Origin: Mytilus trossulus
Lineage: Eukaryota > Mollusca > Bivalvia > Mytilida > Mytilidae
NCBI RefSeq assembly: GCF_036588685.1
Contig: NC_086382.1
Coordinates: 61,398,987-61,462,986, forward strand
Direction: 5' to 3'
Length of the DNA: 64,000 nt
Position numbers and translations under genes: made by a program. Of the stretch, positions 1 through 35,000 are shown piece after piece. Below the pieces are notes generated by a model. That model ran no database searches. It saw only the letters and a list, made by a program, of their open reading frames with translations, and was not told where the DNA came from. Numbering within the stretch: position 1 is the first letter of the stretch; the number at the start of each line of letters is the position of its first letter.

Positions 1-94
1 TTTTCTCTCTCAAATATCTCAGAATGCCTCTTCAAATCAAATGATTTCGTACCTGAGACTTGAAATTTTTCTAGAGCTTATACTAAAATTGAGA

Positions 95-430
95 ATGGAA
101 ATTGGGAATGTGTCAAAGAGACAACAACCCGACCATAGAAAAAACAACAGCAGAAGGTCACAAACAGGTCTTCAATGTAGCGAGAAATTCCCGCACCCGG
201 AGGCGTCCTTCCGTGGCCCTTAAACAAATATATACTAGTTCAGTGATAATGAACGCCATGCTAATTTTCAAATTGTACACAAGAAACTAAAAATAAAATA
301 ATACAAGAGTAACAGAGGCCAGAGGCTCCTGACTTGGAACAGGCGCAAAAATGCGGCGGGGTGACTGGGGATCATTATTCAACTTTTTTATTTATAAAAT
401 AAGCTGGGGCATTTGGGGTTAAACATGTTT
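95..430. repeat. Dispersed repeat, TGTCAAAGAGACAACAACCC module
   Basis: The segment contains GTCAAAGAGACAACAACCCG near 110 and CCTGACTTGGAACAGGCGCA near 330. The CCTGACTT..(ACAGG)TGCAAACA module recurs near 11910 and 30190, so these are parts of one dispersed family. No intact gene; the two short open frames here are repeat-derived. Confidence 0.6.
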
Positions 431-838
431 TCGTAGGTAAATTATTTTGTGGAACTTTTTTTTCATGAAAGTGTAATAGTCTATAGAGTATTTAATATTA
501 CTTTCTGTTTGGTAGAATAGTGAAATAGAAGTCAATACGTTCTTGCTCAATCCTGTGTCGCTTTGAAGATTTCCTGATTGTCATGACATCCTCAGCCTAA
601 GCAATGTGTATTACTGTAATTTGAATTTCAAAATGACCGTGTGCCGTTTTTTCAACGCACTGGTCAACTCCACCATAGCAAATCACATGACTTTGACAAT
701 CAGTAAATACCAGCGAAAAATATATTGATAAGTAAAGAATTGTCGTATAAAAATTAAATACTCGGGAAATGGCAAAGTTCACTAAGTCTAGTCTGATTAA
801 TAATTTTCCAAAAAAAACAAAAAAAAAATCCGCGCAAA
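431..838. other. Intergenic, no recognised feature
   Basis: AT-rich sequence. The only open frame (minus strand, 597-782) has no recognisable domain. Ends in an A-rich run just before the terminal repeat of the next element. Confidence 0.5.
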
Positions 839-2170
839 GGGGGGCGTACTACGGGGCGCCGAATGGGACTCTTGTGGTTTTGTACTCAAAATTCAATTTT
901 GTACGGACAAAAGTGACTTTTGTTCAACAAAAATGAGTTCAGTTTAACAAAATTTGTATCATACTACAAATTATGAAATTTTGTCATACAAAATTATCTA
1001 TCAGCGGACAAAAGTCACTTTTGTCATGACAAAATTCATTTTTGTTACACAGACTTGACTTTTGTTACCTAATTTGAAAATTGAGCGACAAAAGTCAATT
1101 TTGTATTTAAATTAGTTTAGTTTGGTTTCTGTGAACTAATTTGCATACAAAATCGACTTTTGTTACACAAAATTGACTTTTGTTACACAAAATTGACTTT
1201 TGTTACACAAAATTGACTTTTGTTACACAAAATTGACTTTTGTTACACAAAATTGACAAAATTGACTTTTGTCTCAACAAAATTGACAAAATTGAATTTT
1301 GTCTCAACAAAATTGACAAAATTGAATTTTGTCTCAACAAAATTGACAAAATTGAATTTTGTCTCAACAAAATTAACAAAATTGAATTTTGTCTCAACAA
1401 AATTAACAAAATTGAATTTTGTCTTAACAAAATTGATTTTTGTCTCACGAAAGTCAATTTTGTCTCACGAAAGTCAATTTTGTCTCATAAAAGTCAATTT
1501 TGTTGTTACAAAATTGAATTTTGTCATCACAAAAATGAAATGTGTCGTCACAAAATTGACTTTTGTCTCAACAAAATTGACAAAATTGACTTTTGTCTCA
1601 ACAAAATTGACAAAATTGACTTTTGTCTCAACAAAATTAACAAAATTGACTTTTGTCTCAACAAAATTTACAAAATTGACTTTTGTCTCAACAAAATTAA
1701 CAAAATTGACTTTTGTCTCAACGAAAATGACAAAATTGAATTTTGTCTCAACAAAAATGACAAAATTGAATTTTGTCTCACAAAAGTCAATTTTGTCTCA
1801 CAAAAGTCAATTTTGTCTCACAAAAGTTAATTTTGTTTCACAAAATTGAATCTTACCGTACACAATTGACTTTTGTGATTTAATTTCCATATCAGGTAAC
1901 AAAAGTCAATTGTGTATGCAAATATGTTTATATTTGCATACCTTTAAGACAAAATTGACTTTTGTCATGACAAATATGAATTTTGTCTACAAAAATGAAT
2001 TTTGTCTACACAAATGAATTTTGTCATCACAAAATTGAAGTTTTCACAAAACAAGTCTGTAGCACATAGTTTTGTAAGACAAAAATGATTTTGTTATGAC
2101 AGAATTGAATTTTGTACAAAACCACAAGAGTCCCATTCGGCGCCCCGTACGTACGCCCTCTACGCCCCCC
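839..2170. mobile_element. TIR element filled with near-palindromic ACAAAA/TTTTGT tandem repeats
   Basis: A perfect 36-bp inverted repeat bounds the unit: 850-885 and 2114-2149 (core CGGGGCGCCGAATGGGACTC). Outside it a GGGGGGCGTA block (839-848) pairs with 2161-2170 after a 12-base offset. The interior is almost wholly built from ACAAAATTGACTTTTGT-like words, each close to its own reverse complement. Tandem periods are 20 bp (about 1141-1260) and 30 bp (about 1261-1440 and 1561-1790). Long open frames on both strands here only reflect the 30-bp period. No transposase is present; a non-autonomous element or palindromic satellite is likely. Confidence 0.7.
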
Positions 2171-2719
2171 TCTGAATCCGCCACTGGTGCTTCTCTTATA
2201 TGTATGTCGGATAAAAGCTCTACAGAGCTTATGTTGTATTTTTATATGTATAACCGACTTTAAATAAATTTTTTATGCTTTATGCTTTATTATTGATTAA
2301 CTTGAAATCTCAAATTGAATAAAGGTTTTTGCCATGAATACTATTATTGTTGTTGTTACCAACTATGTTATGTAAATCAATTGTATCTGATTGTATGCCC
2401 TTGATGTGCCCTGTAATTTGGGAAATACAAAAATATTCTATTTCATTCTGAATACGGATTCCGCGAATGAAATCAAATTATTCACTTGCAAGTGAATAAA
2501 TTATTATTCATGATCAATGTTTCTTTTTATCAGTTTGACAAAGAACCATACTGGTCGCTAAAGGCGAATTATTATTTCATTATTGAAAAGCCGGAATAGT
2601 TGAGTCGTTCCGTGAATTTTCTATAATTAGATTGAATTGATCATCAAAACGCTTGTAATAACAGAATTTTATTTATAAAGCGTCTTTAGGAAAATAAATA
2701 TTTGGAGCCGTCATAAAAA
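2171..2719. other. Upstream region and probable 5' UTR of CDK8
   Basis: AT-rich, no open frame of note and no clear TATA box placed relative to a known start. The transcription start cannot be fixed from sequence. CTGAATCCGCCACTGG at 2172-2187 belongs to the edge of the preceding repeat. Confidence 0.4.
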
Positions 2720-26826
<24,107 letters not shown>

Positions 26827-27064
26827 GAGTGACTTTTAATCCACATAAACTTCAAGATTCTGAGGGATTATATTTGTCACCATTTACTAAAGATTGACTT
26901 AAAACGAGAACTTACAGAACGCATATGAAAACCTCTGTTTGCCAGTGTTTTTACTTCTTGTTGTGGGAACTTTGTAATTAAGTTACTGGTACATTTGACA
27001 ATGCTTCAGGTTTCATATTTGTTATCAATTGCCAGCTTCAAATATGTTGATTTTTCAACTGTTT

Positions 27065-27266
27065 TACTGTGGATTCATTATTATTCGTTGAAATACCAAT
27101 ATTTGTGTATTTCATGGCTAGCAGATTTAAATGTTCAACTATATGCAAATCTGCTGTATAATTAAATGCAGACTTTTAGAAATAACAAAATAAAATATCC
27201 ACAAAAATGGAAGTTTTCCTCAATCTAAGATATTTGGTACCCACGAAATTAAATGAATCCACAGTA
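27065..27266. repeat. Palindromic element, TACTGTGGATTCATT ends
   Basis: TACTGTGGATTCATTA on the left pairs with AATGAATCCACAGTA on the right. A second copy with the same ends and inner GGTACCCACGAAA is at 51110-51289. Lies in the probable CDK8 3' UTR. Confidence 0.8.
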
Positions 27267-27491
27267 TTTAACAATTATGAGTGTAAGTTATCTATATTTA
27301 AGTATTTTGATTATCTGTAGTTGTAAAGTTAACATATTTTGTTTTATCGTAAATTCATATATTTTCCCTTTGATCTTACTGCCTAATATTTTCGAGTACA
27401 TGTATTAACGTACTGGCTGTATCACTGAAAATATTAGGCAATACATTGTGTGACGTCATAAAATTGTGTGACGTCATAATTACCGATAAAC

Positions 27492-27620
27492 AGAATAATA
27501 GGTAGTTGAGTTTTGATACTGACTAGATCATTTGGAATATATCTTAACTCGCCCTAAAGGGCTCGTCTAGATATTCCACATGATATAGTCAGTATCAAAA
27601 ACTCAACTACCTATTATTCT
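27492..27620. repeat. Palindromic MITE-like element with GCCCTAAAGGGC centre
   Basis: AGAATAATAGGTAGTTGAGT pairs with ACTCAACTACCTATTATTCT; further matching through TTTGATACTGACTA. The centre CTCGCCCTAAAGGGCTCG is itself palindromic. An adjacent smaller inverted repeat (CCTAATATTTTCGAG / CTGAAAATATTAGG) spans about 27380-27440. Confidence 0.8.
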
Positions 27621-28059
27621 ATATCTATCTACCTTTGCATTATACAATATACTATTGTTTATTTCACTTATTTCTCATGAGAAACATTATCGTGGAAATA
27701 AGTTCTAGCAGATATTTAACTGATAACATTATGTATATACACGCAGAAATGTGAATTTGTATTGTATAGAATATTGTAAATATAAGTACAGGAAGTAAAT
27801 GCACAATCACAATGCACTGTGTAAACAATATGTTTAAGATTTTTTAGGTCAGTCAGCAGTTTAACTTTTCTTTTTGATTATTATCTTTTGTCATGTCTTT
27901 TTTATTTCAAAATAGTTTTTTTTTACATTCTATTTTCTAAGTTTACAGTACTGCTCTAAACCTAAAACATAGGTTATTATGATAAAAAAGTAACGGATCT
28001 TTTACAAAGATGTCTCATTTCATGTTTATGTGGTAGAATTAATTACCTGGAAAGATTGT

Positions 28060-28505
28060 TAGGATGATATGAATCTGATTGACCTACTTCTTTGAATGAA
28101 TTGAATCTGATTGACCCATTTCTTATATGAGGAATCTAATTCATCTATTTCTTTTATTAGATGAATCTGACCTATTTCTTTTAATGAGATGAATCTGATT
28201 GTCCTGTTTCTATGAGATTATTTGGATAGAACTATTGCCTTAAAGATAATTCTTTATGACATAAATCTTTTACAACACAATTCAGATTGTTTAAGTAGAT
28301 TATTGTTGAGTTAATTCTTTACAAGTGAAACTTATTGACCTATTTCTTTTATGACATGATTATATTGACCTATTTATTTGATGACATAATTTTGATTGAC
28401 CTATCTATTTGATGACATAATTTTGATTGACCTATTTCATTCATTGGATGATTCAAATTGACCTATTTCTTTCATTAGATGATTCAAATTGACCTATTTC
28501 TTCAC
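28060..28505. repeat. Degenerate tandem repeat, TTGACCTATTTCTTT unit
   Basis: About a dozen diverged copies of a 30 to 40-base unit containing GAATCTGATTGACCTATTTC or ATTGACCTATTT. Confidence 0.65.
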
Positions 28506-29677
28506 CACCTGATAGAATGATGCTAAACATGTTTAAAGTTCAGCTAAATATTTGATGACATTGTATATCCTTAGCTTATTTTTGCTTTAGATTAGCAAGC
28601 TTGACTGTTATGGTAGAAATTTGTAACTATTTTTCTCTATAGGAAATTACATTTTCAAATTGTTTAACATTGCCAAGACTATTATAAAGCGACCTAAGTG
28701 ATGATATCTTAAAAAAAAAAATCATTTTGTGAGTAGATTGTGCAATGTTATTTGGTTAATATAAAGAGTCTAAAGATATTTGGGTATCACACGTATCATT
28801 CCTGGCCATAAAAGGTGCTAATGTTTCTCTTGTGGCATTATTTTATGATGTATTTGAATTAGTTATTATATTTCAATATGTGTTCATAATGCTACTCTGT
28901 AAACTTGGTTTGTACAATTATTGTGAACTTTTAAGTTTAACCTTATTATTGTATGTATATAATTTATGTAAATAATCACTTAAGTTGTTGAAGATTTTTT
29001 CTGGATCTGCCAATCATTATTCTTTACATGTATTTTTGATCTGCATTATTTTGGTCCTTCTTTGGTTTGATTTATATGTTAACATTAATGAATGTTTTAG
29101 ATAACTATATGTTTTTTTATCAAATGAAAAATTTTAGTCCTTTAGTATGAGAACTGTTTATTAGAATTCACATTTATGTCCTTTTTTGAAAAAAACATAT
29201 AGATTTTTGTGAATTTAGAATATGAAACACATCCTTTATGTGTTGTTTCATTTCTGTTTAAATAGACAGTTAAATTTTAAACATTATTGTCAATCATATG
29301 ATATTATATGACAAATATCCCTCAAGTCATTCATTAACTTTTCACTTATTAACATGGTCAACAACAAACCTTAAGAGCCCTATAAATTTGTTAAAAATCA
29401 TTTAAACCTTACAAATCTAATAAAACAAAATATAATTAGTTCAATTAAACTATAGATTATTATTTATTTTGAATGGTTATTGGGTAGGAATCCTGGTAAA
29501 ATTCTCAAGCGCAGGATTTTCCTGGAAAAAGCTATCATATGAAATTAGAAAATTCCAGTAGGTTATTTGAAACAAAAAGTACAAAAAAGATAACAGGCCT
29601 ACATTCAAATCTGTTTTGCTTGTATGAGTAAATGCATGTTTGTATTGTAGTGAGATTGTTTAAAAGAAGATGTGTAA

Positions 29678-29683
29678 AATAAA
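29678..29683 (+). terminator. Candidate poly(A) signal for CDK8
   Basis: AATAAA followed within 25-30 bases by a T-rich tract (ATCTTTTTATTTTTC). It is the last strong signal before the next repeat block. Confidence 0.4.
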
Positions 29684-29918
29684 GAATATGGAGAATACTG
29701 GTATCTTTTTATTTTTCAATCCTTGATTGCTGCTTTCATATATAACATAATGAAGATATAAATACATGGTCTATGTTTTAAAAAGACAACTACTGTTACC
29801 TACTAAAGCTCAAGAAAGGACAAGAAAGTGACAATCGCATGACATTTAGAATAAATAATATATAACCTAAAACGAATTCAGAATGCCTGTAAGTGGAGGT
29901 AACTCAGTCAATCTACAT

Positions 29919-30250
29919 AGATATAGGAAGATGTGGTGTGAGTGCCAATGAGACAACTCTCCATCCAAATAACAATTTAAAAAGTAAACCATTATAGGTT
30001 AAAGTACGGCCTTCAACACGGAGCCTTGGCTCACACTGAACAACAAGCTATAAAGGGCCCCAAAATTACTAGTGTAAAACCATTCAAACGGGAAAACCAA
30101 AGGTCTAATCTATATAAACCATAAGAGAAACGAGAAACACGTATATATTACATAAACAAACGACAACTACTGTACATCAGATTCCTGACTTAGGACAGGT
30201 GCAAACATTTGCAGGGGGATTAAACGTTTTAATGGATCCAAACATTCTCC
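29919..30250. repeat. Dispersed repeat, GAAGATGTGG family, longest copy
   Basis: Contains ATATAGGAAGATGTGG, GTGCCAATGAGACAACTCTC, AAGCTATAAAGGGCCCCAAA and CCTGACTTAGGACAGGTGCA. Serves as the reference for the fragments at 11643, 14338, 46237, 47342, 56620 and 63063. Confidence 0.8.
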
Positions 30251-30509
30251 CTTTTTCTGAAATAATAGCATTACATCACAACATAAAATCTTGAAAAAGT
30301 TCTTGATCTGCCACTGAGATTCTTATTTTGAAACTTCATAAAGGTTGCTTCTCAACTTTCTCAAATTTCAAAAGTAGGATGAAGTGGTTTCACAAAAAAC
30401 TATACTGAGATGATATATTATGCAAGCAAACAAAAGTGTTTAGTTGTTCTAAAAAAAGGTCTGTTTACTATATCTGTAAATGGATCATGCCTTTATCGTG
30501 CTCTTTCCA

Positions 30510-30541
30510 ATAAATTATTGAATTGAATTGAATTGAAATAT
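30510..30541. repeat. (GAATT)n microsatellite
   Basis: TGAATTGAATTGAATTGAA after CAATAAATTATT; the layout resembles the 3' tail of a LINE, but no coding part precedes it. Confidence 0.6.
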
Positions 30542-30607
30542 TAAATATTCACGATAATAAATTTACTGATAGAATGATATGCTAAACATAGACATTGGGG
30601 AGACTAT

Positions 30608-30652
30608 GATATTAGTAGGTCACTAATTGTGGCATAGTGACCTACTAATATC
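30608..30652. repeat. Perfect 16-bp stem hairpin
   Basis: GATATTAGTAGGTCAC (30608-30623) and its exact reverse complement (30637-30652), 13-base loop. Confidence 0.85.
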
Positions 30653-31166
30653 CATTCGGTCATTTCCATTTATTGTAAATGCGTTTGTGCTAATAAAATA
30701 TTGTCTAGTCTATTGTTAAACCAAAAAAATAGATTATTTAAAATTACAAGAGACAATAAAAATCACATGCCAGATAATTACCAAAAAACCTTGGCCTACA
30801 TAAAAAAAACAACAGCAGCATATATTACTACATGTATAAATTGAGCAACATGTATGTCCTCAAAACACAGCCTACTAAAATGAGTGATTCAGGCACCTTT
30901 GAGCCTTCAACGTATTTATGGAGAGTTGTTGGAGAAATATGGTTGATTTTAATTGACTAGAATTGTCAGTGTTTCTGATGAAGGTTGGAGGTTATAAATA
31001 GCTTTCTTTAACTTATCATTAACTCTCTGTGCAAACTTGATAACCTACTATATTGTAGGATTTTTTTCTCATGAAGTATTAAACTGCAAATGAGCATTTA
31101 GAATAACTGGCAAACAGTATCCACACTCTTTATTTACTTTAGTGGTACATATATCAGCCATTTATT

Positions 31167-31286
31167 CACAGGCACTTGTTTCTGTCAATGTGGGGTTTAC
31201 TATCCATACCAGTACAATAAAAACACATTTTTTTTGTGTACTGGTATGGATAGTAAACCCCACATTGACAGAAACAAGTGCCTGTG
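31167..31286. repeat. Perfect 50-bp inverted repeat with 20-base loop
   Basis: Left arm 31167-31216 begins CACAGGCACTTGTTTCTGTC; right arm 31237-31286 is its exact reverse complement. The loop is ATAAAAACACATTTTTTTTG. No mismatch was found over 50 bases, unlike every other palindrome here. Confidence 0.95.
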
Positions 31287-31461
31287 CATTTATTTGTGAA
31301 ACCTGTCTCTGGCTTTTTTGTATTCCTATCAATATTAATTTATCATTTTAGGATAAAGAAAAATGATCAGGGGGTTAACGTCAGTTAGACAGTGGCCTTT
31401 TAATTCTTCCAAATTTTGTCCTGCATTTTTTTTAAGTTGTTATCTCTGTTCTGTCTTTTTA

Positions 31462-31790
31462 TTAGCTTTTCTCATCACTTTGCGTCTGTCGTCGTCATTA
31501 ACTTTAAAAAAAATCTTTTCCTCTAAAACTACTGGGCCAAATTTAACAAAACTTTGCCACTATCATCATCAAGGTATCTAGTTTTAGAAATGCGTCCAAT
31601 GAGCTGGCCAACTGACCAAGATGGCCACCAAGGCTAAAAAAAAACCATAGGGGTAAAATATAGATTTTGGCTTATATTTAAGGAAATTTTGCAATTTTTG
31701 GTAATTATCTTATATATTTTTATAGTTAGAGGTAAACTGAGAAGATCTACAAATAAGTCAACATTATCAAAATTGTCAATTAACCCGTTA
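31462..31790. repeat. Single-unit degenerate copy of the AGCTCACCTGG composite element
   Basis: Carries TAGCTTTTCTCATCACTTTG, CTACTGGGCCAAATTTAAC, CCAAGATGGCCACC and ACAAATAAGTCAACAT in the same order as 18820-19320, with an internal deletion. Confidence 0.8.
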
Positions 31791-31896
31791 ACTTATATTT
31801 CCCACATGTCATTAAATTTCCCTTAAAAAAAATTACTAGTACGTTGTGGTGTGTAAAAATCTTTGGTGATTAGTTAAATTATTCGGATTGTTTCGG

Positions 31897-31995
31897 ATGT
31901 TTTCTATATTTCTTGGTTATCTTATAATTAGTCCATTTCTTGACCTTCACCGAATTCGAAATGGCCGGTGTGCAGTCGGATCCACATTTCTTTGA
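31897..31995 (+). other. Possible upstream open frame overlapping the AMD1 start
   Basis: ATG at 31897 opens a 32-codon frame, shifted relative to the main frame, that ends at TGA 31993-31995 inside exon 1. If transcription starts upstream of 31897, it would compete with the AMD1 start. Animal AMD1 mRNAs commonly carry a regulatory upstream frame; this one does not resemble the short mammalian MAGDIS peptide. Confidence 0.35.
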
Positions 31996-32073
31996 GGGAA
32001 CCGAAAAATTGCTTGAAGTATGGTTTGAATCAACTAACGGAGATGACAGTTTTGATCTTAGACATATAGGAAG
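31961..32073 (+). CDS. AMD1: AMD1 coding exon 1
   Basis: Residues 1-37 plus two bases. [14 protein letters not shown] is the N-terminal signature of the eukaryotic enzyme; the FEG acids lie in the substrate pocket in the family. The first nine residues are longer than in vertebrates. Confidence 0.95.
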
Positions 32074-35000
32074 GTAATTATTCATTTACGGTAGTACAAG
32101 GAGTGAAAAGTTATATGAATATCAATAAAAGTACACGTAAATGAAAACATGCTCGACACTATCACCACTATCATTGTATCAGCTGATCGGGAAATGATTG
32201 CGAAATCTTAAATAGTAATAGTAGTTCTACCATGGTAGAGACGTTTGCCATTGCTTTATTTTCGTTTTCAGTTTTGTAATCTTTTGTAAAGATTCACCCA
32301 TCATTTGGTCGAGTTGACCTGGGTATCTATAAATAATCAGAACACACAATCATAATTCTCCACAACTGGCACAAGTGACCAAATGAGAAAGAAATTTACA
32401 ACTACAGGTCAGTTTATGTCACTTGAGGGCATACAATACAGTTTCAATCCCATGATGATTTATGTTGCGCCTGCGACTATTGTTGCAGAAAGCTGGACAT
32501 ACATGTAGGGATAGTGATCTGGCGACGGTGGCAACAGCAGCGTTTGCTCATATAGGGATAGTGATCCGGCGGCGGCGGTGTTAGCTCACTTCTTAAAAGA
32601 TTTATATTTTAGAAGGTAGAAGACCTGGATGCTTCATACTTTGTATAGATATGCCTCATGTCATGAAGTTTCCAACAGTCACATGTCCAATGTCCTTGAC
32701 CTCATTTTCATGGTTCATTGACTACTTGACAAAAAAGTTAAGATTTTTTGTAATGTTAAATTCTCGCTTATTATAAGTAATAAGATAACTATACCTGGTA
32801 TGTGCTTACCTTGCAAGGTTCTCTTGCCCGTCAGATAGTTTTCATCTGACCCTGACCTAATTTCATGGATCAGTGATGGATGAACAAGGTTACATGTAAG
32901 TGTCAATTCCACACCTCAGATACTATAATCAATAGGTCTAGTATAATTGGTGTAAGGAAGAACTGTAAGGTGTATATGTTTAACTAGCAGGTGTCATCTG
33001 ACCTTGACCTCATTTTCATAGTTCAGTGGTTATACATGTAGTTAAGTTTTTGTGTTTTGGTCTGTTTTTTCTGATACTGTAAGCAAAAGGTCTACATTAT
33101 TTGGCATATGGAATGATTGTAAGGTGTACATGTCTAGCTGGTAGTTGCATTTGACCTTGACCTCATTTTCATAGTTCAGTGGTCAAAGTTGGCTCTTTTG
33201 TTGTGTTTTGATCTGTTTTTCTTAAAGTATAACCAATAGGTCAACTATATTTGTTGTATGGAAGAATTGTTAGCTGTTCATGTCTTCCTGGCATTGTTTA
33301 TCTGATCATGACCTCATTTTCATGGTTCATTGGTTAATGTTAAGTTTATGTGACAGTTCTAATAAAGCTTTATATTTAGGACTATTAACATAATATCAAT
33401 AATTATTAAAGAAGCGAGAGATTTCAGCAAGTGCACTCTTGTTTAAAGAAAATTTGAATACAGTTTTTAATAATTAAATTTTTTACCTACATTTAAGCAA
33501 AATATTTTCTGTTTCAAATTTTTTTGAATTTATTTTTATCATTATCAAACTGGTAAATCAATTTTTAATGATTTCTATCCTCATGTATTTTTTTCTATAA
33601 ATATTCTTTAAGAGATATTATAATGAAATCTAAATCTTCATTTGACATCCTCAAATTAAATAAATTTCTGTGTTTTATAGGTTAGACTGGGAACATCTTC
33701 TGAGGATAGTGAGATGTGAGATCATCAGCAAAAGTTCCAGTGATGACATGGATGCATATGTTTTAAGGTATACATAAATAAATATCGGATGTTTTTTTTA
33801 CTTTTATAAGGACGAAAGCAAAATATTTTGATTCCCATTTACAATGTTTACACATCTACAAAAAATGTATCCATAATTATCGCACCACAGGTAAATTATC
33901 ACGCTGTGATTGGTTTAATGTCGTCATGGGTGAGACCGTAGGGGTTAGTAAATTTCAAAGGGGGTTCATGAAGCATTAATGGTGACGTCATCTATTAATG
34001 ATGTTGTGTTTCATTGTTTATTTTGGAACAAAACATAGCAGAAAAAGTCCAGCATGCAATAAATTTGTTATACTGTTAATTACGTAATCTAATAAGTAAA
34101 AATGTGATCACTTCAATAAGAGTTTATAACATTTTCTTGATATTTTTCCCACATGCATGATTTTTTTTATTGGCAAAAAGACAAGGATTCATTTTAGAAA
34201 AAAACCCAACCTAAATATACACAGAAATTATATTTTGCTTGATGAGCCTGTCAGTGTTAACTGCTTGTGCCCAATCTAAAATAATTTTTAGATCAGAACT
34301 TCATGAACATATGACCTAGACTTGCTACAATTCCCTTTCTAATATTTCTCTCTTACTAATTTATATGTTTACTGATAAGTGCCAGCCAACTGATTGCCCT
34401 TGGAGAAAGGCTTCTTCCTGCAGATGTCAGTATAATTGTAATCTCCTAGTTATAGCAGTAAAATTATTAAAGGGGCAAAATTGAAAAAATAATTATAATT
34501 AGGGAGGGACATGTAGCAAGTCTACATATGACCTTGAAGTAGATCATTCTAAGTCTAAAGAATACTAGTCAGATTTCTTGAATTTGTTGGCCTTTGTCTT
34601 GCTTGTCTGAATGTATGAGTAGTTAATGAATATTTGATTACTGAAAAATTCTCAAGGGTACTTTAAGTAGCTACATATTTAATGCACTAACTAACTGCCC
34701 AGGAACACTGGTGAAATTGATAAATATACAAGAGAAAAGGGTAATTGATTTATGGAAAATAACAGGAAAATTTTCACCAAAATATGGAAAATTAATGAAT
34801 TTTAAGCATTTGAAAATCAATAATAGTATTTTATTGAATTTGTTAGCAAAACAACTAACAGAATTTGAATATTACAAATATGCAAATAAAAAGTAAACAC
34901 AAAAATCACTGCCATATGTGATGGCTGAATTTTTCAAAACACTGAAATAGGTGACAATGAAATAACTTAAATAAGTCATGTAAGTAAATGTTAAGTACTC

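Larger units (their letters stand above)
26827..29700 (+). other. Probable CDK8 3' UTR and downstream region
   Basis: No reading frame of note. A poly(A) signal AATAAA at 29678-29683 is followed by a T-rich stretch; earlier AATAAA words occur near 27191 and 29417. Which is used is unknown, so the 3' UTR could be 0.4 to 2.9 kb. The region carries two palindromic elements and a tandem repeat, listed separately. Confidence 0.4.

Noticed and set aside
1203..1849. Long open frames on both strands with KLTKLTFVST-type 10-residue repeats, as a repeat protein
   Set aside because: They exist only because the 30-bp tandem unit lacks stops in several frames. Both strands and two plus frames are open at once, and there is no start context or homology.
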